The notes beneath the pieces are model-generated. The model saw only the letters and a list, made by a program, of their open reading frames with translations, did not search any database and was not told where the DNA came from. Of a stretch of DNA of 64,000 nucleotides, positions 1-8,789 are shown piece by piece; the first letter of the stretch is position 1, and each line of letters starts with the position of its first letter. The DNA is from Planctomycetota bacterium (GTDB taxonomy: Bacteria; Planctomycetota; UBA1135; UBA2386). The stretch lies in the NCBI GenBank assembly GCA_020638735.1, contig JACKHZ010000015.1:1-64000 (forward strand), read 5' to 3'. The translations under genes and the position numbers were made by a program.

Positions 1-15
1 CAAGAGACCACGGCA

Positions 16-1317
16 GTGATCGACGTCGTCTTCTGCTTCCAGGTGCACCAGCCCAACCGGCTGCGGCGGCTGCGTCCGCGGGACAAGGTGCGGCGCCTGG
101 ACGTGTTCGACGAGCCGCTCGACCGGCTGGTCGTCGAGCGCGTCGCCGAGCGCTGCTACCTGCCGATGAACCGCCTGTTGCTGGAGCTGATCGAGCGCAC
201 CGACGGCCAGTTCCGCTGCGCGTTCTCGCTGACCGGCACCGTCATCCGCCAGCTGCGCCGCTGGGCGCCCGACGCGCTCGCCTCGTTCGTCGCGCTCGCC
301 GACAGCGGCAACGTCGAGTTCCTGTGCGAGACCAGCCACCACAGCCTCGCGGCTGTCGCGGACCACGACGAATTCGAGGCCCAGATCGGGATCCAGCGCG
401 CCACCGTCACCGAGCTGTTCGGCGCGCCGACCACGTTCCGCAACACCGAGCTGATCCTCGACAACGGCATCTGCGCGGCGGTCGAACGGCTCGGCTTCGA
501 CCAGGTGCTCGGCGAGGGCGCCGACCGCCTGCTCGACTGGCGCAGCCCGCAGGTGCCGTACCGGCCGAAGGGATGTCGGCGGCTCAAGCTGCTGCTGCGC
601 AGCTACTCGCTGTCCGACGACATCGCGTTCCGATTCTCCAACCGGCAGTGGGCGTGCCACCCGCTGTTTGCCGATACCTACGCCGACTGGCTGCACGACG
701 TGCCGCCGCCGGCGCAGTTCGTCGGGCTGTTCATGGACTACGAGACGTTCGGCGAACACCAGCCCGCGGCGACCGGCATCTTCGAGTTCATGCGCCACCT
801 GCCCGAGCACGTGCTCGCCGACCCGAGCTTCCGCTTCCGCACGCCGGCGCAGGTCGCCGCCGAGCGCGAGGCGATCACCGAGCTCGACCTGCAGACGCCG
901 GTGTCGTGGGCCGACGCCGAGCGCAACCTGACCGCGTGGCTCGGCAACCCGATGCAGGTCGAGGCGCACCGCCGCCTCTACGCGCTGCGCGCCGACGTGC
1001 TGCGCTGCGCCGACCGGCGGCCGGACCTGCTGCAGACCTGGCGCGAGCTGACGACGTCCGACCACGTCTACTACTGCGCCACCAAGCACCACAGCGACGC
1101 CGAGGTGCACGACTACTTCAGTCCCCACGAGTCGCCGTACGCCGCGTTCGTCACGCTGGCGACGGCGATCGACGCGCTGGCGCGGGAGGTCGCGAAGTGT
1201 CTCGCCGGCGCGCGCCGGTCGACCCCCGCGTCGGTCGAGACCACCGCATCCGATGCCGCGCCGATCGTCGCCGACGCCCCCGTCGCGCGTCCGCGCCGCC
1301 AGCGTCAGAAGAAGTGA
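16..1317 (+). CDS. Glycoside hydrolase family 57 alpha-amylase/glucanotransferase
   Basis: Probable cytoplasmic alpha-glucan-active enzyme of family GH57 (433 residues), hydrolysing or transferring alpha-1,4-glucan. The hallmark regions are visible: HQP at residues 11-13, an E-T-x-H-H segment near residue 105, the nucleophile region R-N-T-E with E145, and the acid/base region MDYETFGEH (240-248, D241). Start is a GTG whose product opens right at the strand leading into HQP, as in this family; the frame is open to the left window edge, so a longer protein cannot be excluded. The last ~35 residues are a low-complexity Ala/Arg tail. It ends 3 nt before the glycogen synthase/phosphorylase fusion, so the two are surely co-transcribed and probably act on the same glycogen pool. 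Amylase versus 4-alpha-glucanotransferase cannot be settled from motifs. Confidence 0.88.
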   Translation: MIDVVFCFQVHQPNRLRRLRPRDKVRRLDVFDEPLDRLVVERVAERCYLPMNRLLLELIERTDGQFRCAFSLTGTVIRQLRRWAPDALASFVALADSGNVEFLCETSHHSLAAVADHDEFEAQIGIQRATVTELFGAPTTFRNTELILDNGICAAVERLGFDQVLGEGADRLLDWRSPQVPYRPKGCRRLKLLLRSYSLSDDIAFRFSNRQWACHPLFADTYADWLHDVPPPAQFVGLFMDYETFGEHQPAATGIFEFMRHLPEHVLADPSFRFRTPAQVAAEREAITELDLQTPVSWADAERNLTAWLGNPMQVEAHRRLYALRADVLRCADRRPDLLQTWRELTTSDHVYYCATKHHSDAEVHDYFSPHESPYAAFVTLATAIDALAREVAKCLAGARRSTPASVETTASDAAPIVADAPVARPRRQRQKK

Positions 1318-1320
1318 GCC

Positions 1321-4300
1321 ATGTCAGAACGTAGCTACCAACTGTTCGAGATCAGCTGGGAGGTGTGCAACAAGGTCGGCGGCATCCACACGGTGCTGTC
1401 GAGCAAGGCGGTGACCGCGGTCGAACGCTTCGGCGACGACTACGTCACCGTCGGCCCGCAGCTGCACGGCGGCACCGGCGTGCAGCCGCCGTTCGACGAC
1501 GAGCCCGGCCACGACGAGTTCATCCAGTCCTGTCGCGCGATGGGCGTGCCGGTGCGCATCGGCCGGTGGCGCATCCCCGGCCGGCCGCGCTGCATCCTGG
1601 TCGGCTTCTCCGGGCTCTACGAGAAGAAGAACGGCATCCTCGCCGGCCTGTGGGAGCGCCACCGCGTCGACTCGATCGCCGGCGACTGGGACTACGTCGA
1701 GCCGGTGCTGTTCTCGGTCGCCGCCGGCATGGTCATCGAGCGCTGGTGGGAGGAGTACCTGGCGCCGTTCCACCGCCGCGCGGTCGTGCAGGCGCACGAG
1801 TGGATGACCGGCGCCGCGCTGCTGCACCTGCAGGAGCGCATCCCGGCGATCGGCACGGTGTTCACCACCCACGCGACGATGCTCGGCCGCGCGTTGGCGT
1901 CGCTCGGCATCACGCCGGACCCGGCGGCGCCCGACAAGGGGCTCGCCGGCAAGACCGTCGCCGAGCTCGCCGAGGCGCACGGCGTGCAGGCCAAGCACTC
2001 GATCGAGGGCGTCTGCGCGCGCAAGGCGGACGTGTTCACGACCGTCAGCGCGATCACCGCCGCCGAGGCCGAGCTGCTGCACGACCGCAAGGTCGCGCCG
2101 CTGCTGCCCAACGGCATCGACATGGGCGTGGTCGACGAGCTGGCCAAGGGCGACCGCGCGGCGACCCGCAAGGAGCTCGTGCGCATCGCCGCCGCGTTGC
2201 TCGGCGAGGACTGCGCCGACGCGTCGTTCTTCGCGCTGGCGGGCCGCTACGAGTTCCACAACAAGGGCATCGAGCTGCTGCTCGACGCGCTGGCGACGCT
2301 GCGCGACGTCCCGGGCAAGCGCGTGGTCGCCTTCCTGCTCGTGCCGGCCGGCAACTCCGGCGTGCGCAGCGAGCTGCTGGACCGCCTCGCCGGCGCCGCG
2401 GCCGACGGGCCGATCGGACTGTGCACGCACAACCTGTTCGACCCGGACAAGGACCCGGTGCACGCGCACTGCGCGCGGCTCGGCCTCGACAACGCGCCCG
2501 GGAGCCGCGTCAAGATCGTGCAGATCCCGATCTATCTCAGGCCCGACGACGGCTTCCTGCACCGTGAGTACGAGGCGGTGCTGGCCGGCATGGACCTCGG
2601 CGCCTACCCGTCGTTCTACGAGCCGTGGGGCTACACGCCGCAGGAGGCGCTGGCGGTCGGGGTGCCGACGATCACGACCGACCTCGCCGGCTTCGGCCGC
2701 TGGGCGCAGTCGGCGGGCCTCGGCCCGCAGGACGGCATCACCGTGCTGCACCGCGAACGCGTCGCCTACCCCGACGTGGTCGCGTCGACCGCCGCGGCGA
2801 TCGAGCAGTTCCTGAAGACGCAGCCTGCGCACGGCTCGCCCGAGCAGAAGGCGCTCGCCGAGCGCTGCCGTGAGGCCGCGGGGCGCACCGCGTGGCGCGA
2901 CCTGTTCGCCAACTACCAGCAGGCCTACGCGCAGGCGCTCGCCGCCGTGCAGCAGCGCAGCAACGGCGGCGCCGTGCAGTTCCGGCTGCCGCGCCGGGCG
3001 CTGCCGTCGCCGGGCTCCGGCACCACGCCGCGGCTCAGCGCCTTCGAGGCGTCGGCGACGCTGCCGCAGAGCCTGCGCGGCCTCGAGCGGCTGGCGCGCA
3101 ACTTCTGGTGGGTGTGGCAGCCCGACGTGCGGGCGCTGTTCGAGGAGCTGGCGCCAGGGTTCCACGAGAGCGGCGAGAGCCCGGTGGCGTTCCTGCAGGG
3201 CGCCGGCCTCGAGGTGCTCGAGGCCAGGTCGAGGGACAAGGACTACCTGCGCCGCCTCGACGCGGTCCTGCAGCGCTTCGACGACCACCTGGCGAAGGCC
3301 GGGGCGCCGCTCGACGTCGGCGACGGCCGGGCGATCTCGAAGCAGCACCCGGTGGCCTACTTCTCGGCCGAGTTCGGCGTGCACCATTCGCTGCCGGTCT
3401 ACTCGGGCGGCCTCGGCATCCTCGCCGGTGACCACCTCAAGGCGGCCAGCGACCTCGGCGTGCCGCTGGTCGGTGTCGGCCTGTTCTATCGCTACGGCTA
3501 CATGAGCCAGCAGCTGTCCAGCGACGGGCAGCAGGTCGCCGCCGACAAGGAGAACCGGCCGCCGAAGCTGGCGATCGAGCTGCTGCGCCGCGCCGACGGC
3601 AGCGCGCTGGAGATCAGCGTGCCGCTGCCCGGCCGCGAGGTGGTGCTGCGCGCGTGGCGCGCCGACGTCGGCCGCGTGCCGCTCTACCTGCTCGACGCCA
3701 ACGTCCCGCAGAACCGCCCCGAGGACCGCGACATCACCCGCAACCTCTACGGCGGCGACGTCGAGACGCGCATCCAGCAGGAGATCGTGCTCGGCCGCGG
3801 CGGCGTGCGGCTGCTGCGCGAGCTCGGGCTGCGGCCGGCGGTGTTCCACATGAACGAGGGCCACGCCGCGTTCCTGACCCTCGAGCGGGTCAGCCGGCTG
3901 GTCAAGGGCGAGGGCCTGACCTTCGAGGCGGCGCGCGAGTACGTCGTCGCGACGACGCTGTTCACGACCCACACGCCGGTGCCGGCGGGGCACGATCGCT
4001 TCGCCGAGGACCTGGTGCGTCGCTACTTCGGTGACGCCGAGGAGTGGGTGGGCCTGCCGTGGGAGCGCTTCTTCGCGCTCGGCCAGACCGGCGGCAGCGG
4101 CGAGGTGTTCAACATGACCTACCTGGCGATGAACTTCGCCGGCTTCGTCAACGGCGTCTCGCGGCTGCACGGCAAGGCGTCGCAGAAGCTGCTGCACCCG
4201 TTCTGGCCCGGCCTGCTCGAGAGCGAGGTGCCGGTCGCGTCGGTGACCAACGGCGTGCACCTGGCGACGTGGACGCACCCGGCGCTGGCGAGGCTGCTCT

Positions 4301-5553
4301 CTGCCGAGGGCGGCGCCGCGCGTCCGGCCGACTTCGCGCGCGCCGGCGACCTCGCGCCCGCCGACCTGTGGCGCGTGCACCAGGCCAACAAGTCGGCGAT
4401 GGTACACAAGGTGCGCGACGTGCTGACCCGCAGCTTCCAGAGCCGCGGCGACAGCCCGGTGGTGCTCAGCGCGATGCTCGCCGGCCTCGACGACAAGGCG
4501 CTCTACCTCGGCTTCGCCCGCCGCTTCGCGCCGTACAAGCGCGCCCACCTGCTGTTCAGCGAACCCGAGCGCCTGCGCAAGATCCTGTCGGATCCGCAGC
4601 GGCCGGTGCGCATCGTCGTCAGCGGCAAGGCGCACCCGCGCGACCAGCTCGGCCAGGACATCCTCAAGTCGATCGTGCAGATCGCGCGCTCACCGGAGTT
4701 CGTCGGCAAGGTGTTCTTCGTCGAGGACTACGACATGGCGGTGGCGCGCGCCTTGGTGCAAGGCGTCGACGTCTGGGTCAACACGCCGACCCGCATGGAG
4801 GAGGCCAGCGGCACGTCCGGCATGAAGGCGGCTGCCAACGGCGTGCTCAACCTGTCGATCGCCGACGGCTGGTGGCCGGAGGCGGCCGACGGCGAGAACG
4901 GCTGGACGATCGGCGGTCAGCAGGTCTACGGCACGCACCAGCTGCAGAACGAGGCCGACGCGACGGCCCTCTACCGGCTGCTCGAGGAGGACCTGCTGCC
5001 GGCGTGGTTCGGCCGCGACGGCAAGGGCCTGCCGCACGCGTGGCTCGACAAGATGAAGCACTGCCTCGCGACCGTGCCGGCGGTGTTCAGCACCGACCGC
5101 ATGGTCAACGACTACCTCGCCCAGGCCTACCGGCCGTTGGCGCGCAACTACTTCGCGCAGCAGGGCGGCAAGAAGGCGCTGGCCAAGGATCGGGCGCGCG
5201 AGTTCCTGCGCGTGCAGAAGGGCTTCGAGAAGCTGCGTATCGTCGCCGGGTCGACGGTCGAAGTGGGCGACTTCAAGGTCGGCCAGCACCTCGACGTGCG
5301 GCTCGAGGTCGACCTCGGCGGGCTCAAGCCCGAGGACGTCGTCTGCGAGCTGGTGCTGACGCGCGGCGAGAAGAACGAGGAGACGATGGTCGTGTCGCTC
5401 GAGCACCGCGGTGTCGTCAAGGACGGCGTGCACGCGTTCGACGGCGGCGCCCGCATCGCGATGGCCGGTCACTACCAGCACGGTCTGCGCGTGCGCGTGC
5501 CGGGCCAGGGCCTGCACGACGCGAAGGTGCGCGGGCTGGTGACGTGGGCCTGA
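1321..5553 (+). CDS. Fused glycogen synthase (GT3-like) and alpha-glucan phosphorylase (GT35)
   Basis: A 1410-residue bifunctional protein. Residues 1-560 resemble eukaryote-type GT3 glycogen synthase: opening F-E-I-S-W-E-V-x-N-K-V-G-G-I and the E-x7-E sugar-nucleotide motif at E434/E442. Residues ~580-1400 are a short-type GT35 alpha-glucan phosphorylase: RNFWWVW at the domain start, an S-A-E-F-G...Y-S-G-G-L-G-x-L-A-G-D-H block and the pyridoxal phosphate site S-G-T-S-G-M-K with K1169. One half builds alpha-1,4-glucan from nucleotide-glucose, the other releases glucose-1-phosphate, so one polypeptide carries both directions of glycogen turnover. Such fusions occur in Bacteroidetes and some Planctomycetes. 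The ATG lies 3 nt after the GH57 stop. Both catalytic centres look intact. Which activity dominates, and the nucleotide donor, are not visible. Confidence 0.92.
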   Translation: MSERSYQLFEISWEVCNKVGGIHTVLSSKAVTAVERFGDDYVTVGPQLHGGTGVQPPFDDEPGHDEFIQSCRAMGVPVRIGRWRIPGRPRCILVGFSGLYEKKNGILAGLWERHRVDSIAGDWDYVEPVLFSVAAGMVIERWWEEYLAPFHRRAVVQAHEWMTGAALLHLQERIPAIGTVFTTHATMLGRALASLGITPDPAAPDKGLAGKTVAELAEAHGVQAKHSIEGVCARKADVFTTVSAITAAEAELLHDRKVAPLLPNGIDMGVVDELAKGDRAATRKELVRIAAALLGEDCADASFFALAGRYEFHNKGIELLLDALATLRDVPGKRVVAFLLVPAGNSGVRSELLDRLAGAAADGPIGLCTHNLFDPDKDPVHAHCARLGLDNAPGSRVKIVQIPIYLRPDDGFLHREYEAVLAGMDLGAYPSFYEPWGYTPQEALAVGVPTITTDLAGFGRWAQSAGLGPQDGITVLHRERVAYPDVVASTAAAIEQFLKTQPAHGSPEQKALAERCREAAGRTAWRDLFANYQQAYAQALAAVQQRSNGGAVQFRLPRRALPSPGSGTTPRLSAFEASATLPQSLRGLERLARNFWWVWQPDVRALFEELAPGFHESGESPVAFLQGAGLEVLEARSRDKDYLRRLDAVLQRFDDHLAKAGAPLDVGDGRAISKQHPVAYFSAEFGVHHSLPVYSGGLGILAGDHLKAASDLGVPLVGVGLFYRYGYMSQQLSSDGQQVAADKENRPPKLAIELLRRADGSALEISVPLPGREVVLRAWRADVGRVPLYLLDANVPQNRPEDRDITRNLYGGDVETRIQQEIVLGRGGVRLLRELGLRPAVFHMNEGHAAFLTLERVSRLVKGEGLTFEAAREYVVATTLFTTHTPVPAGHDRFAEDLVRRYFGDAEEWVGLPWERFFALGQTGGSGEVFNMTYLAMNFAGFVNGVSRLHGKASQKLLHPFWPGLLESEVPVASVTNGVHLATWTHPALARLLSAEGGAARPADFARAGDLAPADLWRVHQANKSAMVHKVRDVLTRSFQSRGDSPVVLSAMLAGLDDKALYLGFARRFAPYKRAHLLFSEPERLRKILSDPQRPVRIVVSGKAHPRDQLGQDILKSIVQIARSPEFVGKVFFVEDYDMAVARALVQGVDVWVNTPTRMEEASGTSGMKAAANGVLNLSIADGWWPEAADGENGWTIGGQQVYGTHQLQNEADATALYRLLEEDLLPAWFGRDGKGLPHAWLDKMKHCLATVPAVFSTDRMVNDYLAQAYRPLARNYFAQQGGKKALAKDRAREFLRVQKGFEKLRIVAGSTVEVGDFKVGQHLDVRLEVDLGGLKPEDVVCELVLTRGEKNEETMVVSLEHRGVVKDGVHAFDGGARIAMAGHYQHGLRVRVPGQGLHDAKVRGLVTWA

Positions 5554-5575
5554 CCGTGCGGGGCGGGAGCTGCTG

Positions 5576-6325
5576 ATGTCCGCTGCGCTGCGCACCGCGA
5601 TCTTCGGCGCGACCTCGGCGATCGCCGCCGAGGTCGCAGCCGTGTGCGCCGCGCGCGGCGACCGGCTGTGGCTGGTCGCACGCGATTCGCAGAAGCTCGC
5701 CGCGCTGCGCGAACGGCTCGGCGACGCGGTCGTCGGCGCCGAGGTCTGCGACTTCGAACAGCTCGAGACATGCGCGCCTGCCGTGCAGCGCGCGATCGCC
5801 GGGCTCGGCGGCCTCGACCGCGCGCTGCTCGCGCACGGCTACCTCGGCGACCAGTTGCGCAGCGAAGCCGACGTCGGCTACGCGCGGCACGTCATCGACG
5901 TCAACTTCACCAGCGCGGTGGCGCTGCTGCTGCCGCTCGCCGCGCACTTCGAAGTCCAGGGCCGCGGCCACCTCGCGGCGATCACGTCGGTCGCCGGGGT
6001 GCGCGGTCGGCCGCGCAACTACACCTACGGCGCGTCGAAGAGCGCGTTGAGCACCTACCTGCAGGGCGTGCGCAGCCGGCTGTACCGTCGCGGCGTGAAG
6101 GTGCACGACATCCGCCTCGGCCCGGTGCCGACGCCGATGTCGGAAGGCCACCCGCAGAACTTCCTGTGGGGCGAGAAGGGCCAGGTCGCGCGCGGCATCG
6201 TCAAGGCGATGGAGCGGCGCTGGCACGTCGTCTACCAACCTGGGCGCTGGGCGCTGGTGATGGCGATCGTCCGGGTGATGCCGGAGTGGCTGTTCCAGCG
6301 CTTCGGCTTCCTGGCGGGGCGGTAG
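5576..6325 (+). CDS. Short-chain dehydrogenase/reductase
   Basis: NAD(P)-dependent oxidoreductase of the classical SDR fold, 249 residues. It has the N-terminal dinucleotide loop G-A-T-S-A-I-A (residues 11-17, last Gly of TGxxxGxG replaced by Ala), S138 and Y151-x-x-x-K155 as the catalytic set. The 13-residue Ser-Tyr spacing is standard. The C-terminal ~45 residues are hydrophobic and aromatic and could touch a membrane, as in SDRs acting on polyprenyl or lipid-linked sugars; the overall look is close to DprE2-type reductases, but this is only a resemblance. Start ATG has GGGAG upstream. It lies 22 nt after the glycogen fusion gene and may be read through from that operon. Substrate unknown. 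Confidence 0.85.
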   Translation: MSAALRTAIFGATSAIAAEVAAVCAARGDRLWLVARDSQKLAALRERLGDAVVGAEVCDFEQLETCAPAVQRAIAGLGGLDRALLAHGYLGDQLRSEADVGYARHVIDVNFTSAVALLLPLAAHFEVQGRGHLAAITSVAGVRGRPRNYTYGASKSALSTYLQGVRSRLYRRGVKVHDIRLGPVPTPMSEGHPQNFLWGEKGQVARGIVKAMERRWHVVYQPGRWALVMAIVRVMPEWLFQRFGFLAGR

Positions 6326-6382
6326 GACGATGCGTCCCTGCTGACGGTCGGCGCGTGGTGGAGGGCCGCGAGCAAGATGGGC

Positions 6383-6444
6383 GCGAAGGCTGCGGCCGGC
6401 GGTTGAGCAAGGAAGAGCTGAGTTCGTTCCGGCGCAGCCTTCGC
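6383..6444 (+). repeat. Intergenic palindromic repeat, copy 1
   Basis: A 62-nt hairpin element with arms GCGAAGGCTGC and GCAGCCTTCGC (11 bp, perfect) and an inner GCCGG/CCGGC stem. A near-identical element lies 1.45 kb downstream after the VOC gene. Both share the 13-nt block AGTTCGTTCCGGC just before the right arm, and they differ by a compensated C-G to A-T change at the second stem pair. It sits in the 222-nt gap after the SDR gene. Confidence 0.6.
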
Positions 6445-6547
6445 ACCTCCAACTACTCCCGCACGTTGTCGGTGTTGCACCGCCGACCGACATTTCCTCG
6501 GCGGACGTGACTCGCCGCCCGCCGCGGCGCGACGTAGGCAGCGCACC

Positions 6548-7477
6548 ATGTACGCGCGCCTCGCCCCGGCCTTCCTGTCCACGCTGCTCGCATCCGCGCT
6601 CACCGCGCAACAAGGACCGCCGCCGAAGGTGCAGTGGTTCCCCGCCGCGGCGCTCGCCGACGGCAAGACCTGGCAGCCGCTGCTCGACCGCGCGACGCTG
6701 ACCATCGGTCGCTACCGCCTCGCCGCCGGCGCCACCGACGGCCAGCAGCCGCACGATCGCGACGAGGTCTATTGCGTGCTGACCGGCAAGGCGAAGTTCA
6801 CCGCCGCGGGCGAGACGCGCGACGTCGGCCCGGGTGACTGCGTGTTCGTCGCAGCCGACGCCGCGCACCACTTCCACGACGTCGTCGAGGACCTCGACCT
6901 GATGGTGTTCTTCTCGTCGGCGCGCGCGGCGACCGGCGGCATGATCGAGGGGCCCGCGCCGACCGCGCAGACGCCCTACCCGGAGACGTCGCCGCGCGGC
7001 GCGACGCGGATCTTCTACTGGTTCGGCCCGGACTCGGCGGGGCAGGTCGCGATCGACCACGGCCAGCCGCGCTGGGATCGTCGCTACGAGGCGTTCCTGC
7101 AGAAGCCGGGGGCCAAGCGCTGGCGCTGCGGCGAGAACTTCTGGACCACGCTCGACACCAACATGCCGCTCGAACTCGGCGGCGTCGAGGTGCCGGTCGG
7201 CCTCTACTACGTCGTGCTGCAGCATCGCGAGCAGGGCCTCGAGCTGGTGCTGCTCGACCCGGCCAAGGTGCGCGCTCGGCGGCTCGACGCCTACGAGGCC
7301 GGCAAGACCGACGGCGGCATCGTCGTGCCGCTGCAGAAGGCCGCCGCCGCGGTGCCAGCTCAGCGGCTGGCGTTCGAACTGCAGGTCGACCGCGAGCGGA
7401 AGGACTGCGGTGTCTTGCGGCTGCGCTTCGGCCCGCACGAGTTGTCGTGCGACGTCGTGATGCACCCGGATCACTGA
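6548..7477 (+). CDS. Secreted cupin-DUF2911 fusion protein
   Basis: 309 residues with an N-terminal signal peptide ending near T-A-Q-Q (~residue 22), so exported. Residues ~45-125 are a cupin: the metal-site pattern H-D-R-D-E-V-Y around residue 75 and a G-D-C-V-F-V...H-H-F-H block near 100. Residues ~165-305 are a DUF2911 domain, recognised by HGQPxWD, R-C-G-E-N-F-W-T-T, P-L-E-L-G-G and G-L-Y-Y. The second domain is shared with the separate gene at 51042-51701, which lacks the cupin. The cupin may bind a metal or small ligand outside the cytoplasm; the role of DUF2911 is not known. The gene stands alone, 24 nt upstream of the VOC gene, with which it may be transcribed. Confidence 0.75.
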   Translation: MYARLAPAFLSTLLASALTAQQGPPPKVQWFPAAALADGKTWQPLLDRATLTIGRYRLAAGATDGQQPHDRDEVYCVLTGKAKFTAAGETRDVGPGDCVFVAADAAHHFHDVVEDLDLMVFFSSARAATGGMIEGPAPTAQTPYPETSPRGATRIFYWFGPDSAGQVAIDHGQPRWDRRYEAFLQKPGAKRWRCGENFWTTLDTNMPLELGGVEVPVGLYYVVLQHREQGLELVLLDPAKVRARRLDAYEAGKTDGGIVVPLQKAAAAVPAQRLAFELQVDRERKDCGVLRLRFGPHELSCDVVMHPDH

Positions 7478-7500
7478 GCGCGCCAGGATATGCTGCGCCG

Positions 7501-7833
7501 ATGATTCGTCGCGCCCGTTTGATCCTCGGCAGCACCGACGCCGACCGCGACGCGGCCTTCCTCCGCGACGAGTTCGGGCTGGCTGCGGCCGAGGACGGCG
7601 CGCGCTTCATCGTGCCGGCGGCCGAACTCGAGGTCATTCGCGCCGACGCCAACGACGCGTCGGGCTTGTGCCTCGAAGTCGACGACGTGGACGCGTTCGC
7701 CGAGCAGCTGACGGCCAAGGGTGTCGCCTGCTCACCGGTGGTCGCGCTGCGCGGTCGTCGCAGCGTCGCCGTCACGCTGCCGAGCGGGGGGCTGCTGGTC
7801 GTGCAGCAGGTGGCGGGCAGCGCGAGGGAATGA
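7501..7833 (+). CDS. VOC (glyoxalase/dioxygenase fold) family protein
   Basis: A 110-residue single-domain protein with the vicinal-oxygen-chelate beta-alpha-beta-beta-beta layout: an N-terminal strand and helix with D-A-D-R-D-A-A-F-L-R, a central D-V-D-A-F-A-E-Q-L helix typical of the second repeat, and a final strand L-L-V-V-Q-Q. The expected metal-binding His/Glu residues are not obvious, so it may bind rather than convert a ligand. The ATG was chosen because it gives the usual domain start and follows AGGA; an in-frame upstream extension overlaps the preceding gene and has no homologous look. Its stop codon immediately precedes the second copy of the hairpin repeat. Confidence 0.68.
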   Translation: MIRRARLILGSTDADRDAAFLRDEFGLAAAEDGARFIVPAAELEVIRADANDASGLCLEVDDVDAFAEQLTAKGVACSPVVALRGRRSVAVTLPSGGLLVVQQVAGSARE

Positions 7834-7896
7834 GAGAAGGCTGCACGCGGCGTCGTTTCAGGGAAGCAGGGAAGTTCGTTCCGGCGCAGCCTTCTC
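7834..7896 (+). repeat. Intergenic palindromic repeat, copy 2
   Basis: 63-nt hairpin with arms GAGAAGGCTGC and GCAGCCTTCTC (11 bp, perfect), beginning at the base after the VOC stop codon. It shares its arm core and the AGTTCGTTCCGGC block with copy 1; the loop otherwise diverges. The position suggests either a transcription terminator for the VOC gene or a REP-like dispersed element. Confidence 0.6.
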
Positions 7897-8007
7897 GCCT
7901 CGACTACGACCGGAGCGAGCCGTGCGTTGCAGCCGGCGACGAGGAAATCACGGCGCCCGCGGTCCGCTCGCGCGCTCGCCGGCGACCGCGAGCGTAAGGT
8001 CTCGTCG

Positions 8008-8712
8008 ATGGCCAGCGACACGCGCTTCCACGTCGGCACCAGCGGCTTCAGCTACGACGAGTGGCGGCCCGCCTTCTACCCCGACGACCTGAAGAAGGCC
8101 GCGATGCTCGGCTACTACGCCGAGCGCCTCGGCGCCGTCGAGCTCAACAACACCTTCTACCGCATGCCCAAGACCGACGTCGTCGCCGGCTGGGCGGGCG
8201 AGGTGCCGGACGGCTTCCGCTTCGCCATCAAGGCGACCAAGCGGCTGACCTGGAGCATGAAGCTGGTCGACTGCGAGGAGGTGCTCGGCCATCTGTTCCG
8301 CGTGCTCGAGCCGCTCGGCGAGAAGCTCGGCTGCGTCTTCTACCAGCTGCCGAAGTACCTGCGCTGCGACGTCGGCCTGCTGCGCACGTTCCTCTCGCAG
8401 CAGAAGCCCGGGATCCGCACCGCGTTCGAGTTCCTGCACGACTCGTGGGCGACGGCCGAGGTCGCCGAGCTGCTGCACGAGCACGGCGCCACCGTGGTCG
8501 TCAGCGACCGCGACGACGCGCCGGCGCCAGCGCTGCTGCCCGGCGCGCCGTGGGTCTACCTGCGGCTGCGCCGCGCCGCCTACGACGATGCCGCGTTGCG
8601 CGATTGGCGCGAGCGGGTCCGCGCGACCGGTGTCAGCGACGCGTTCGTGTTCTTCAAGCACGAGGACTCGTGCGCAGGTCCGGCGCTGGCGCGACGCTTC
8701 GTCGAGCTTTGA
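8008..8712 (+). CDS. DUF72 (YecE-like) family protein
   Basis: 234 residues. Family features are a start in H-V-G-T-S-G-F-S-Y, then W-R-P-A-F-Y-P, L-N-N-T-F-Y-R-M-P near residue 50, F-A-I-K-A-T-K-R near 75 and an F-E-F-L-H strand near 140. Together they indicate the TIM-barrel DUF72 fold, which has no settled biochemical role. I chose the ATG that puts V-G-T-S-G-F near the N-terminus; a TTG 81 nt upstream would add a basic, unlike extension. It lies ahead of the Ku gene with a 77-nt gap. DUF72 genes often sit near DNA-repair genes, so the neighbourhood is suggestive only. Confidence 0.82.
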   Translation: MASDTRFHVGTSGFSYDEWRPAFYPDDLKKAAMLGYYAERLGAVELNNTFYRMPKTDVVAGWAGEVPDGFRFAIKATKRLTWSMKLVDCEEVLGHLFRVLEPLGEKLGCVFYQLPKYLRCDVGLLRTFLSQQKPGIRTAFEFLHDSWATAEVAELLHEHGATVVVSDRDDAPAPALLPGAPWVYLRLRRAAYDDAALRDWRERVRATGVSDAFVFFKHEDSCAGPALARRFVEL

Positions 8713-8789
8713 CCGGCGTTTCTCGTTCGGCGGAGTCGCGCGCTTGGTATCCTCCGCGGCCGCTCGTCGTCCTCTGCCCCGAGTAGCGA

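Noticed and set aside
1324..4635. A 1103-codon open frame antisense to the glycogen fusion gene
   Set aside because: Composition is dominated by Arg, Ala, His and Leu from reading a GC-rich gene backwards; no domain is recognisable and the opposite strand has two clear catalytic domains.
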